64,000 nt of DNA from Paenibacillus durus (GTDB lineage: Bacteria; Bacillota; Bacilli; Paenibacillales; Paenibacillaceae): contig NZ_CP009288.1 in assembly GCF_000756615.1 (NCBI RefSeq), positions 5,642,001 to 5,706,000 of the forward strand, written 5' to 3'. The position numbers were made by a program, and so were the translations under genes. Below the pieces are notes generated by a model. It was given only the letters and a program-made list of their open reading frames with translations, had not been told where the DNA came from and searched no databases. Below are positions 8,701 to 16,783 of the stretch, piece after piece; position 1 is the first letter of the stretch, and the number at the start of each line of letters is the position of its first letter.

Positions 8701-11700
8701 ATATCTCCGGGATCGGTCGGGTTCGAAGTTTCTTTCTGAGGCTTCATCCCATAGGATTCAAGCACCTTCGCTACCAGCTCTTCCGTCGTGATGACTTGTC
8801 CGTTGTCCGCGATTGTTCCCTGAATGACGGTTTTGCGTACCGTCCGGTTCCCGGCGCCATCATACTCGTATTCCATCATGTCGCCTTCAGCCGTCTGTAT
8901 GCGGCTAAGCTGCTCACGGTCATTATACGTATAGCCTGTTGTCTTCCCCTGCTCCTGGACACCGGTAATAAACTCACGGGCATTATGAGTATAGGCGGCG
9001 GCATGAAGATCCTGTCCAGCTCCGGTCGTCTTCAGCGAATCCACCAGATGTCCCGCGGTGTAATCCAGGGCAGTGACGGTTCCGTTCGGATATTTTATCG
9101 CTTTGACATATCCGTCGGCGTCATAAACATACTCATACTCGAAGCCTTTGCTGTCGGTATATCCCGTTGGGCGGCCGTTCGCATCGAGGACATATGCCGT
9201 CCGGCTGCCGTTTACCGTCTCCGCAGTCTTATCCCCGTTCTGATCGTACTCATAGAGAACCGTATCACCGTTAGAATAAGTGACCTGCTTCAACTGGTTG
9301 TTGTTATAGTAAGCGTAAGTTATCGTTCCTTCTGCGCTCGATTTGCTTAGCAGGTTGCCTGCTTTATCATACGTGTACTTATACCAGGTTCCATCGCTGT
9401 ATTCCTCAAGAACTTTGCGGTTCATGAAGTCGTACTTATACTTTATCGTCAAGCCGCCCGGCTTCTTCTCAAGCACCAGATTTCCGTTGGCATCGTACTG
9501 GTACTCAAACACGTCTTGTCCCGTTTCCGAACGCTCAACGACTTTCTGAAGCCGGCGGCCAAGCTCATCATAGTTATAAGCGGTCTTCTGGTCATTGCCG
9601 TCCTTTTGCGAGGTCCGGTTCAGTTCGGCATCATAGGTATACTCGGTCTTCAGTTCAGCCCCGGAAGACTGCTTCTCCAAAACGGAAGACAGGCTGTCCT
9701 GAAGGTCGTAATTGTAACGGACTGAGCCATAGACGGGCCGAACTTCTTCCAGCATATTGCCGGCTGTATCGTAACGGTAGGCAAAAACGCCTCCATCCGC
9801 TTTTTCCTCACGGATCGTGCGTCCGGACGTGTCAAAGGCGTACTTGTCCGTATCCCCGGTACGGTTCACCACGGTTTCCGGCCGGCCATCTACATCCAGC
9901 TTGAAAGATTGAATCTTACCAAGGGCATCCTTTTCCTGCAGCATGTTCCCCCGATAATCGTACAGCCATTCCGTATCGCGCCCATAAGGTCTTCGTTCCG
10001 CCGTAACAAAGCCTGCCTTGTTATATTCCTGTTTGACCCAATGACCTGCCGGATCGACCGTCTTCGTCTGCTGTCCCTCGGAATCATAATTGTACACGGT
10101 GGAATGTCCATTCCCGTCGGTGGACAAGATCAACAGCCCTCTCGGGTCGTACGCATAGCGTTCTTCGATACGTTCACCTGTCATCGACGGATTCTCATAA
10201 TGAATACTGCCGGTCAAGTTCCCGGCGGCATCGAACACGGAACGGCTCACATTCCCGTTCGGATCTTTCTCCAGTACCGCATTGCCCGCACCGTCGTATA
10301 CATAACTGGTAAGAGCAGAGATATTCTCTTGACTTAAATCGGTCGTCCCCTGCTTGTAGTTTGCGATTTCAGTCGGCTGACCGGCCTCATCGTACCGGTA
10401 GGACGTAATGTTATTCAAGCCGTCGAACGAGAGCAGCTCGTTTCCGGCAGTATCAAATACAGATAACTGGCTGCTTCCGTCCGGTTGTACCGTCCGAACC
10501 TGCCGGCCCATATTATTATACTCATATTTCGTCATTCGTTCGGTCACTTGTTCGCCCGCTTTGTTCCGTTCGGCAGCTTGTAGCAGTTGACCATGCTCAT
10601 TGTAGAGATAAGCGGTTACCAGGCCTGAAGCGGACGTCTCTTCCTCCAATAGACCATCCGGTGAATACCGGTATGACGTCTTCGCCCACTCGCTCCCGTT
10701 AAGCTGGCGCTGTTCCTCCTTGACATGACCCCACGCGTCGGTTGTGTAACGTAGGGTCTGCGTGCTTCCGGAAGGGTCGACGTCTTCAATCCTTTCGGAT
10801 ACCCTCCCATATGCATCCGACTTCGTTATCGTCCGCTGTCCTCCCTCGCCAACGGATTCGACTTCGTTTCCAAAAGCATCATACTTTATAGAGGATACAT
10901 CCCCCGAGCTAGAGACGGTCCGGATCACCTGGCCCGACGGATCATAGGATTGCTTACTGGAATAGACGGCCTCCTGACCGCTCTCGTTCAGCGCCGGTGT
11001 CCGTGTCTCTACGGTCCGTCCCGTATAAGCATACTCCACTTTATTTCCATTGCCGTCGGTCTCGCTAAGCTTGCGTCCCAGCTTGTCATAGGCTGTATGC
11101 TGAATACTGAGCCATTCATTTCCCGCGTAAAGGCTATCCGTCTCTCCCGAAGCAAGCGATATCCCGTTCCATTCCGGAGCGCGCCCGCCTGTCGCCTTCT
11201 GGGTGATACGGTCATTGCCGTCATAGACGTACCGCGTCCAGGACCCGTTCGGCTCTTTCACTTCAATCAGCCGGCCGGCACTGTCATAGCGGCTCGTTGT
11301 CACCGCTTCGCTTAGCGTATCCGAACTAAAGCTGACGGAAATGCCTGTTGGGACGACCGGCTTGACAAGCGCGGTCTGCTTGGTTACCCGATCCCATGCA
11401 TCATAACCGAACTCCGTCCGCCCGCCGTCGGGTTCAACAACCGCAAACTGCCTTCCTGCACTGTCGTACTCGAATTTTGTGGTGATTCCGCCCGGCATGA
11501 CCACGGTCTTCACCGGATTTCCGGCTTTGTCATACAAGGTTTCCGTTGTTTCGCCATGAGCATCCGTATGCTTCAGCACCAGCCCCCGGCTGTCGTACTC
11601 GAAGGCTTCTTCGAGCTTGCCCCCGGTCCCATTTTCAAGAGGAACCGTCGTTTGGGATACGACATTGCCCGCTCCGTCCAAGACATAGGTCGTCTTGGTC

Positions 11701-14342
11701 AATCCGTCGGACTCTTCCGTCAAATGCCCTCCGTCGTCATAGCGGTAGGTACGTACAATTTCTTTGGCCTCATCGTTCTTGTCCTTCTGTACCTGCCGTT
11801 TCACGCGGCCCCATGCATCATATTGAAAGTCCTCAACCAGTCCATTCGGACTCTCGCGGTGCGTCACCCATCCGACATCATTGAAGGCCGAGACCGTCGC
11901 CGCAGCATCCGCCGTACCGGCATCGGTAATGGTTTTTATATGATTGCCGTTCAAGTCGTTAACATAGGATACGTCCGTTCCGTCTGAGGCAAGAAATCCG
12001 TTCTCGTCATACGTATACAGGAAGACATTGCCGGCGCCATCTGTACGTTTAGACAACAGTCCCTTGGCATTGTATTCCTCTTTGGAGACAATGGTCTGAG
12101 CCTCGTTAACCCCTGCGGGATCAACGGCCGAAACGGTCGTCGTTTGGCTGACGATTTTACGGCCATTCTTCACGTAGGTATAAGCCATATTGTGGCCCAG
12201 CGGTCCCGTCTCCCGAATCAAATCCTGCTGGGCGTCATATTCGTAATGTACAATACGGCCCGAAGGGCTTTGCTGGGCGACAACTTGATCCTTGTCGTTA
12301 TACCGGTACCTCTGAACGCCTTCGAGCGGTCCGGTCTCACTGACCAGGTTATTGGCGCTGTATTGATAAGCGGTTACCGCCTGCTCGTCGCCGTTTTCCG
12401 TCTTGACGGTTTCTTCCCTTTCTGTTAACCGGTACGCATTATTCCAGCGCAGCGTATAAGCGCCAAGCGGATGTTCGACCTTTGCTTCACTCTCTCCATA
12501 CTGTACGGCCAGATATTCTTCCTTAGCGTCCTGCTTGCGATTCATGCCCATCCGGGTCACGCGGTTCTTAGCATCATATTTCCAGTCTGTTACCACCGAC
12601 TCCGGCGTAATGCCGCTTGCTGTCCGATCGTTACTGCCATTGTCGATTACCTGGCTGACCCTGTGCAGATCGTCGTAGACGAACCGGATGATTTTTTGGG
12701 ACGGATCACGATAGCCTACAAATTCGCCGTCCGAATTATATATGAAAAAGAACTTTTTCTTCGTGCCCTCGATGTTTCCTTGTCCGTCGAGTTCCGTCAT
12801 GACCGTCGATTGCAGGTCCCCCGTATTCGGCTGGTACTGGAATTGCACCAAATGACCATTCGTGTCTCTAATGCTCTCGATCCGGTTATCATAACCGTGA
12901 TCCGTGTGCCAACGCGACCAACTGAAATAAACCTCGTTCAAGCTTCGGTCCTGAATCAGCCAAAATCGTCCGTCGTTCTTGAAACGGTAGCGAAGCTGAT
13001 CCGGCCACTCCATAACGAAAGCGTTTCTGTCGTCAGGATTATCTTCATTAGGGTCCAGCGACATTTTCGGGTAATATTGCTTCTGCCCATTCACATACGT
13101 CGCATACCCGCCGTTCTCCGGCTTAAACCAGTAGAGTGTTCCGTCGAAGCCCTGCCAGGTGATGTTATCGTCTTTCCATTTCGTAAGCCTGGAATCCAGA
13201 TTGAAGGTCCATCCATAGCCGAGCAGCCCTTTAATCCGGTTCTGGTGATTATACGTAAAATTGACATCCAGATTAATCCCCGGACTCTGCTGGGTGAACC
13301 CCTGGAAGGTCTCCGTACCGTTGCCTGTCGCAAGGTTAATCCGCACCTCTTGATCCGCCACAGACGCTGCTGCATTCGGTACGTAATCCTCGAGTCCGGT
13401 CCCCGGGATAAACGGGTACAGCGGCAGTGTCTCTTCCGTCCTATTCCCTGCGATATCCTCTGCCGTTATGCGAATCGTTTCCGAATCTCCCGGCTGAACC
13501 GAGAGCGCCGCACGAAGCGGGGAAGTCGTCCATTCCTTCGTCTCCTGCTGGGAACCTTGTACGGTTATATTTTTCAACCCGACGACCAGATCGCGAGTCT
13601 CAACGGCCAGACGGCTGCCACCCAGCGGATGGATACCGATGATTTCGGGGCCCGTCCGGTCTAGCATTACCCTTTGGTACTCCGTCGAATAAGCAGGCGC
13701 GCTGATTTCCCTAATCACCGGTTCTCCGCCTTCCTCCTCAGGAGGCAGCTCAAAGGAAACCTGCATCGGCATGGCTGAAAGGCGCCAGTAATAGATGCCG
13801 TCCGGCAGAGAATGACCGTCCGCATCTTTCCCGTTCCAGACGAATGGGTTTAAGCCGGATACGTCCACACGTTCGTCCACCAGCTTGTACACTTGACCGC
13901 TCCTTATGTCCTTGACATCTACGGTCACCGTGTAGCCGGAAGGAGCGTTTATCGCTTCCCCTTCCTGGGAACCTATCCAATTACTCAGAGTATCCGTCCA
14001 CTTCAGGGTCATCTGCCCGCTATCCGCAGGGAAAACAGGCACCGACTCTGACATTTGAAGATTGGAGCCCCCGGAGCCGCCATTCTGCTCGCCAATTTCA
14101 GGCATCTCCTCCAGAATCTGATCACCATCAAAACTGTAGAACTGCGGCGTTTCTGTTAAATCAGGGCCGTTCTCCCAGGCCTCATCCACCGCATCCGCCG
14201 AACTGGATTCCAGCGCGGCAGCCGTTCCTCCCAATTGTGCTTGTGCGCCGGCTTCGGCCAGAACCTCGGCAGGCGCCAGACTGGCCAACAAGGCCAAGAT
14301 CAGCAAACCTGCAATACTCTTCTTCCATCTGCTCTTTCCCAT
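5709..14342 (-). CDS. Secreted Rhs/YD-repeat polymorphic toxin with HINT domain and barnase-like nuclease tip
   Basis: 2877 residues. Order: Sec signal peptide (KSIAGLLILALLASLAPAEVLA); FlgD-like Ig segment (GLNPFVWNGKDADGHSLPDG); DUF6531-like start of the shell (LGYGWTFNLDSRL); dozens of YD repeats; a Gly-Asn tract at about 1885-2057; more repeats; the Rhs core signature (YYLQARYYDPRQARFISED ... NPLMYTDPTG) near 2490; a HINT autoprotease domain from about 2637 (CFVAGTKVQT ... FHTYFVSGLGIWVHN); and a tip of about 100 residues. The tip (IWAGSLEYDVPGTNHRILKR ... YVLNHDYS) fits the barnase/RNase N1 pattern with a basic active-site strand. The shell should encapsulate the tip, and HINT should release it. 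Start: the ATG at 14342 follows GGGGTGGAG; the frame open to 14372 begins only with TTG. A c-di-GMP riboswitch precedes it, and the barstar-type immunity gene follows. Confidence 0.9.
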   Translation of the reverse strand: MGKSRWKKSIAGLLILALLASLAPAEVLAEAGAQAQLGGTAAALESSSADAVDEAWENGPDLTETPQFYSFDGDQILEEMPEIGEQNGGSGGSNLQMSESVPVFPADSGQMTLKWTDTLSNWIGSQEGEAINAPSGYTVTVDVKDIRSGQVYKLVDERVDVSGLNPFVWNGKDADGHSLPDGIYYWRLSAMPMQVSFELPPEEEGGEPVIREISAPAYSTEYQRVMLDRTGPEIIGIHPLGGSRLAVETRDLVVGLKNITVQGSQQETKEWTTSPLRAALSVQPGDSETIRITAEDIAGNRTEETLPLYPFIPGTGLEDYVPNAAASVADQEVRINLATGNGTETFQGFTQQSPGINLDVNFTYNHQNRIKGLLGYGWTFNLDSRLTKWKDDNITWQGFDGTLYWFKPENGGYATYVNGQKQYYPKMSLDPNEDNPDDRNAFVMEWPDQLRYRFKNDGRFWLIQDRSLNEVYFSWSRWHTDHGYDNRIESIRDTNGHLVQFQYQPNTGDLQSTVMTELDGQGNIEGTKKKFFFIYNSDGEFVGYRDPSQKIIRFVYDDLHRVSQVIDNGSNDRTASGITPESVVTDWKYDAKNRVTRMGMNRKQDAKEEYLAVQYGESEAKVEHPLGAYTLRWNNAYRLTEREETVKTENGDEQAVTAYQYSANNLVSETGPLEGVQRYRYNDKDQVVAQQSPSGRIVHYEYDAQQDLIRETGPLGHNMAYTYVKNGRKIVSQTTTVSAVDPAGVNEAQTIVSKEEYNAKGLLSKRTDGAGNVFLYTYDENGFLASDGTDVSYVNDLNGNHIKTITDAGTADAAATVSAFNDVGWVTHRESPNGLVEDFQYDAWGRVKRQVQKDKNDEAKEIVRTYRYDDGGHLTEESDGLTKTTYVLDGAGNVVSQTTVPLENGTGGKLEEAFEYDSRGLVLKHTDAHGETTETLYDKAGNPVKTVVMPGGITTKFEYDSAGRQFAVVEPDGGRTEFGYDAWDRVTKQTALVKPVVPTGISVSFSSDTLSEAVTTSRYDSAGRLIEVKEPNGSWTRYVYDGNDRITQKATGGRAPEWNGISLASGETDSLYAGNEWLSIQHTAYDKLGRKLSETDGNGNKVEYAYTGRTVETRTPALNESGQEAVYSSKQSYDPSGQVIRTVSSSGDVSSIKYDAFGNEVESVGEGGQRTITKSDAYGRVSERIEDVDPSGSTQTLRYTTDAWGHVKEEQRQLNGSEWAKTSYRYSPDGLLEEETSASGLVTAYLYNEHGQLLQAAERNKAGEQVTERMTKYEYNNMGRQVRTVQPDGSSQLSVFDTAGNELLSFDGLNNITSYRYDEAGQPTEIANYKQGTTDLSQENISALTSYVYDGAGNAVLEKDPNGNVSRSVFDAAGNLTGSIHYENPSMTGERIEERYAYDPRGLLILSTDGNGHSTVYNYDSEGQQTKTVDPAGHWVKQEYNKAGFVTAERRPYGRDTEWLYDYRGNMLQEKDALGKIQSFKLDVDGRPETVVNRTGDTDKYAFDTSGRTIREEKADGGVFAYRYDTAGNMLEEVRPVYGSVRYNYDLQDSLSSVLEKQSSGAELKTEYTYDAELNRTSQKDGNDQKTAYNYDELGRRLQKVVERSETGQDVFEYQYDANGNLVLEKKPGGLTIKYKYDFMNRKVLEEYSDGTWYKYTYDKAGNLLSKSSAEGTITYAYYNNNQLKQVTYSNGDTVLYEYDQNGDKTAETVNGSRTAYVLDANGRPTGYTDSKGFEYEYVYDADGYVKAIKYPNGTVTALDYTAGHLVDSLKTTGAGQDLHAAAYTHNAREFITGVQEQGKTTGYTYNDREQLSRIQTAEGDMMEYEYDGAGNRTVRKTVIQGTIADNGQVITTEELVAKVLESYGMKPQKETSNPTDPGDIEPCTIDGNGNGNGNGNGNGNGNGNGNGNGNGNGKDTGSAASNTSYNGKVSDMEIPKLSAVVYSAKSPVVAGMVNTDNGGGNGNSDPGNGNGNGNGNDNGNGNGNDNGGGNGNGNGNDNGGGNGNGNGNDNGGGNGNGNGNGNGNGNGNGNGNGNGNGNGNGNGKGNGNGNGNGKDKDKGSDAGGAGCGKGWIKALEKGNGKKLGLYKKLGRQFGSGVGSGEGSVEGIDSLFETGQIEHILAAIDNIVNGEVNLPPGGHDKLFERIREVGKGYTVIGTKYSYNTRNQLVHREDLIRYEEYDYSYDDAGNLLNDARSKYEWNARGQLTRVTFPDGFGEKYAYDMLGRRVSKTRFNHTGETQEVTNYVYKGDTWVITEERDGAGGVTKSYSYDTNERPLTITYKGQTYWYVYNGHGDVVALTDAEGKVAARYEYDAWGLVTGMYNRYGERVREGIGWMGDLGSGNGSPGSLQGPEDESGNTEPDYHPGNGNANGKANGKANSEPSEEQTVTGDSAAAEETVTATSAGITDLVTEEAEPTEDITTELVKENPYRYAAYYWDRKTQYYYLQARYYDPRQARFISEDTVEGEIEAPPTLNLYAYVMNNPLMYTDPTGHIAWYQYDDLGRGVYDSMKGMVTGLLSPSTYKGLYQLGKAIYKKEISFTELGKSVVDSAVGPYRYLALNTGKVFGGKPSNRQVRTYGENLGEVLISFAGSAKAMGLIGKVAPALAKKLKHIKIKRPSAGEKIGSKKTGKALKSCNCFVAGTKVQTDEGEKPIEEIEVGDKVLSKDEVTGEVAYKEVTATFNHESDEIYKIHVGDQVIESTYNHPFWVEGKGWTFVKDLKPRDLLVQSDGHTLKIDSIEVERKHVTVYNMTVDEFHTYFVSGLGIWVHNTKCSNNKLSSPNPLPKTIRKQYEEITLGRGTPRIDPATGKQKVFNAKELKNKSGGGKNIWAGSLEYDVPGTNHRILKRPDGKLGYVLNHDYSQPKLFPGPWYPEGGK
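8175..8690 (-). repeat. Gly-Asn (Asp) low-complexity repeats inside the Rhs gene
   Basis: Two tracts of a 6-bp unit encoding Gly-Asn, with interspersed Asp-Asn-Gly-Gly variants, lie at about 8175-8450 and 8600-8690, separated by a unique stretch. They insert about 120 residues of flexible linker between YD-repeat blocks. The Rhs duplicate at the left edge breaks off within the first tract, so the repeat is a likely recombination point. Copy number is expected to vary between strains. Confidence 0.85.
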
Positions 14343-14370
14343 TACTCCACCCCGTGTCTTTCGAAAAAAC

Positions 14371-14402
14371 AAAAAAACCGCAACGCCAATGTAAGCGTTC
14401 GG
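14371..14402 (-). terminator. Riboswitch-linked intrinsic terminator before the Rhs start
   Basis: On the minus strand CCGAACGC pairs with GCGTTGCGG (one bulged G) and is followed by seven T. It lies between the riboswitch and the Rhs start codon, about 28 nt upstream of it, so read-through is required for expression. Confidence 0.8.
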
Positions 14403-14404
14403 CC

Positions 14405-14500
14405 GCAGGTTATCTCACGCCGATCGATATTTTGGCGGTCTGGCAATCCTTCTTCAGGACCCATGACTTTGCGTCCCCACCTTACGATGGGTTTGCCTTT
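14405..14500 (-). promoter_or_regulatory. c-di-GMP-I (GEMM) riboswitch upstream of the Rhs gene
   Basis: The minus-strand RNA contains the GEMM-I hallmark AAAAGGCAAACC, a hairpin closed by a GTAA tetraloop, then GGGGACGCAAAG. A second arm ends near GAGATAACCTGC. This fits the c-di-GMP-I consensus from memory: conserved CAAACC, GNAA tetraloop and GGGACGCAAAG. The terminator at 14371-14402 directly follows, so c-di-GMP probably decides between termination and read-through into the toxin gene. Whether the ligand turns expression on or off cannot be told by eye. Confidence 0.88.
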
Positions 14501-14645
14501 TCATTTCATCGATTCTTTATTTATTACTTATGGTTCATTACCATGATCCTATTTTAGCAGATTTCGGAGGAATTTAAAGGAAAATTAAGAAGTTGTACGA
14601 TGCTGCGTGGATAATCAGACCTATTCGGCTTATTTAAGAGAAAAA

Positions 14646-14671
14646 GAGCCCGCATCCCTGAATGCGAACTC
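14646..14671. terminator. Short imperfect inverted repeat in the Rhs-MCP intergenic region
   Basis: GAG-CC-CGCAT, 6-nt loop, ATGCG-AA-CTC, preceded by a run of A on the plus strand (a T-run when read on minus). It could end minus-strand transcription from the relic at 14675-14757. Confidence 0.4.
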
Positions 14672-14674
14672 TTA

Positions 14675-14757
14675 TCTTCCCGTGTCCAGCCGAAGCGGCC
14701 GCCCACGACTTCTTTTTCCCGGTCATCCAGGATGTCGAGGTTGCGGGCCAACCAATC
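14675..14757 (-). pseudogene. Possible fragment of a sporulation sigma factor (SigK-like region 4)
   Basis: The minus strand reads DWLARNLDILDDREKEVV followed by GGRFGW, which resembles the start of sigma-70 region 4 in SigK-like factors (LDxREKEVVxxRFG). No helix-turn-helix follows; the frame runs into a hairpin and unrelated sequence within about 20 codons. It is too short to be a gene and is recorded as a likely relic. The rest of the 14501-14992 interval holds only the MCP promoter and presumably the Rhs promoter. Confidence 0.35.
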
Positions 14758-14934
14758 TATACTATTAGATTTGAGAGACTAGTAGTACAAATCGATCACG
14801 TGACTAAAGTCACAACTATTCTTAATAAACATTATGAAAAAGTCTATTATTTCCACTAAATTTTCATGAAAGAGCAACCGTTAAACTATGATAAGAGGAA
14901 GAACATCATAAGGTACAGCCAAGCAAACCTCTAA

Positions 14935-14945
14935 TCTGATATAAT
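14935..14945 (+). promoter_or_regulatory. Extended -10 promoter of the chemotaxis receptor gene
   Basis: TGATATAAT (extended -10, hexamer TATAAT at 14940-14945) lies about 47 nt before the start codon. No convincing -35 hexamer is visible, which is compatible with an extended -10 element. Confidence 0.5.
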
Positions 14946-14992
14946 CCATTAATACTGTCTACATAATTTGTCTATATAAATGGGGGAATATT

Positions 14993-16690
14993 ATGAAATT
15001 GGCAACAAAATTAACCTGGATGATGCTGCTTGTGCTTCTGCTCGTGGGGTCCTCCATCGGGTTCTTCGGCTATCGCGCCGCCTATGACCAGTTGGATGAA
15101 GCTGCGGGCCTCGAACTTGTAGGCTGTGCCAATATTACTACCGGACTGGTGGATCCCAAGCAGATTAGTGCTCTGGCCGCAGGCGACACAAGCAATCTTA
15201 GCGAAATTGAGGACAAGATCGGCTGGATCATAGCCCATAAACCGATTTTTAAGGAAGCCTTTATTCTATCGCTGGACGGAAAAATTCTTGCCGCCGATAT
15301 GAATATGAAAGCCAGAGGATACAAAGCGGGAGATTCCTTCTATTTCAGCGACGAAGATAAGGCCATGATTACTAAAATGAAGCACTCCACTTACTCCAAG
15401 GTGTACACCTATCAAGGAACTTCTTTAAAAACCGGCTATGGTCCCATCTACCAAGAAAATGATCCAACCAAACCGATTGTCGCCCTGATGGCCATCAATT
15501 TTGACGGTCCTCTAGTTCAAGAGAGAACGCTTGATATTATTATTAAGCCTTTTATCATCGGCGCATCCATCCTTGTTGCCGCTATCCTGATTGCCTATGT
15601 TCTTATCCGCCGTATGGTCAGCCCGCTGTCCAAGCTATCCCTCGCCGTCAATCAGGTTGCCCACGGTAATCTTACACAAGAACTCCCGGCAAATAACAGC
15701 AAAGATGAAATCGGTACGCTGACCCGGGATTTTAATGAAATGACCGGCAACCTGAGCAAGCTCATTACTGAAGTGAACGAAACCTCTCTGCAGGTTGCTT
15801 CTTCTTCCCAGGAGCTGTCGGCAAGCGCACAAGAGACGAACCGGACCGGTGAGCATACCGTCGGTGTAACCATCGAGCTTTCCGAAGGTGCGCAAGTGCA
15901 GCTTCGGCACTTAGAAAGCAGCTACCAGGCGGTACAGGAAATGTCCAGGTTCATTACCGAAATCGCGCAAAACGCCGACAACGCCATGAACGACGCCGTC
16001 AAGGGAGCCGACAAGGCCCGAACCGGAAGGGATTCCATGGATTCCACGACCCGGCAGATGAAGATCATGAGCGGAAGCATCGAAGATCTGTCCGGCATCA
16101 TTCATACACTGGCCGGCCATTCCAAGGAAATCGAGAGCATCGTCGGTACGATCGCGAGCATTGCAGCGGAGACGAATCTGCTGGCGCTGAACGCGGCTAT
16201 CGAGGCGGCCCGGGCTGGAGAAGAAGGCCGCGGCTTCGCCGTCGTCGCCAATTCCGTCCGCAAGCTGGCCGAGCGGTCGGGCGATTCCGCCAGACAAATC
16301 GGCGAACTGCTGAGCCTGATTGTCGCTCAAATGGATCTGGCCGGAGAGACAATGGACCGTTCGACTGTGGAAATGCACCAGGGGACATTGATGGTGACCA
16401 ATGCCGGACAGGCCTTCTCGGAGATTGAAGGCTCCGTATCCGGCATGGCGGCGCAAAGCCAGGAAGTCTCCGAAACGATGCGGCAGCTAGCCGAAATCGC
16501 GGACGGAATGGTTGAAGCGATCCAGAGCACCGTCAGCGTATCCAACCAGACCGCAGCCAACGCGGAAAGCTTGTCGGCCGCTTCGCAGCAGCAGCTCGCC
16601 GCAATGCAGGAAGTCGAAGCTTCCTCCGCTTTCCTCTCTTCCTTGGCGGACAAGCTGCAGCGGCTTGTAGAGCAATTCAAAGTGGCATAG
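14993..16690 (+). CDS. Methyl-accepting chemotaxis protein
   Basis: 565 residues. A first membrane helix (about 9-27) is followed by an extracellular Cache-like sensor of about 155 residues (IIAHKPIFKEAFILSLDGKI), a second helix (about 185-207), a HAMP domain and a long coiled-coil signalling domain. The signalling hairpin tip reads ETNLLALNAAIEAARAGEEG. The protein should sense an extracellular ligand and control CheA-CheW. GGGGGA lies 7 nt before the ATG. It is a single-gene transcription unit closed by the terminator at 16728. No CheB/CheR pentapeptide is seen at the C terminus (ending QFKVA). The ligand is unknown. Confidence 0.93.
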   Translation: MKLATKLTWMMLLVLLLVGSSIGFFGYRAAYDQLDEAAGLELVGCANITTGLVDPKQISALAAGDTSNLSEIEDKIGWIIAHKPIFKEAFILSLDGKILAADMNMKARGYKAGDSFYFSDEDKAMITKMKHSTYSKVYTYQGTSLKTGYGPIYQENDPTKPIVALMAINFDGPLVQERTLDIIIKPFIIGASILVAAILIAYVLIRRMVSPLSKLSLAVNQVAHGNLTQELPANNSKDEIGTLTRDFNEMTGNLSKLITEVNETSLQVASSSQELSASAQETNRTGEHTVGVTIELSEGAQVQLRHLESSYQAVQEMSRFITEIAQNADNAMNDAVKGADKARTGRDSMDSTTRQMKIMSGSIEDLSGIIHTLAGHSKEIESIVGTIASIAAETNLLALNAAIEAARAGEEGRGFAVVANSVRKLAERSGDSARQIGELLSLIVAQMDLAGETMDRSTVEMHQGTLMVTNAGQAFSEIEGSVSGMAAQSQEVSETMRQLAEIADGMVEAIQSTVSVSNQTAANAESLSAASQQQLAAMQEVEASSAFLSSLADKLQRLVEQFKVA

Positions 16691-16727
16691 AGACAGACAT
16701 ATTGATACTAGGTACATAAATACAGCA

Positions 16728-16767
16728 GCCAGGCAGGCCGGAACAATCCGGCCTGCCTGGCTTTTTT
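16728..16767. terminator. Strong bidirectional intrinsic terminator
   Basis: A perfect 14-bp stem (GCCAGGCAGGCCGG / complement) with a 6-nt loop is followed by six T. It lies between the convergent chemotaxis receptor and EamA genes and probably serves both. Confidence 0.9.
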
Positions 16768-16783
16768 CATTAGCAAAATAATC

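Noticed and set aside
12471..13664. 397-codon plus-strand frame opposite the Rhs gene
   Set aside because: Antisense to clear YD-repeat coding sequence; product has no recognisable domain or ribosome site.
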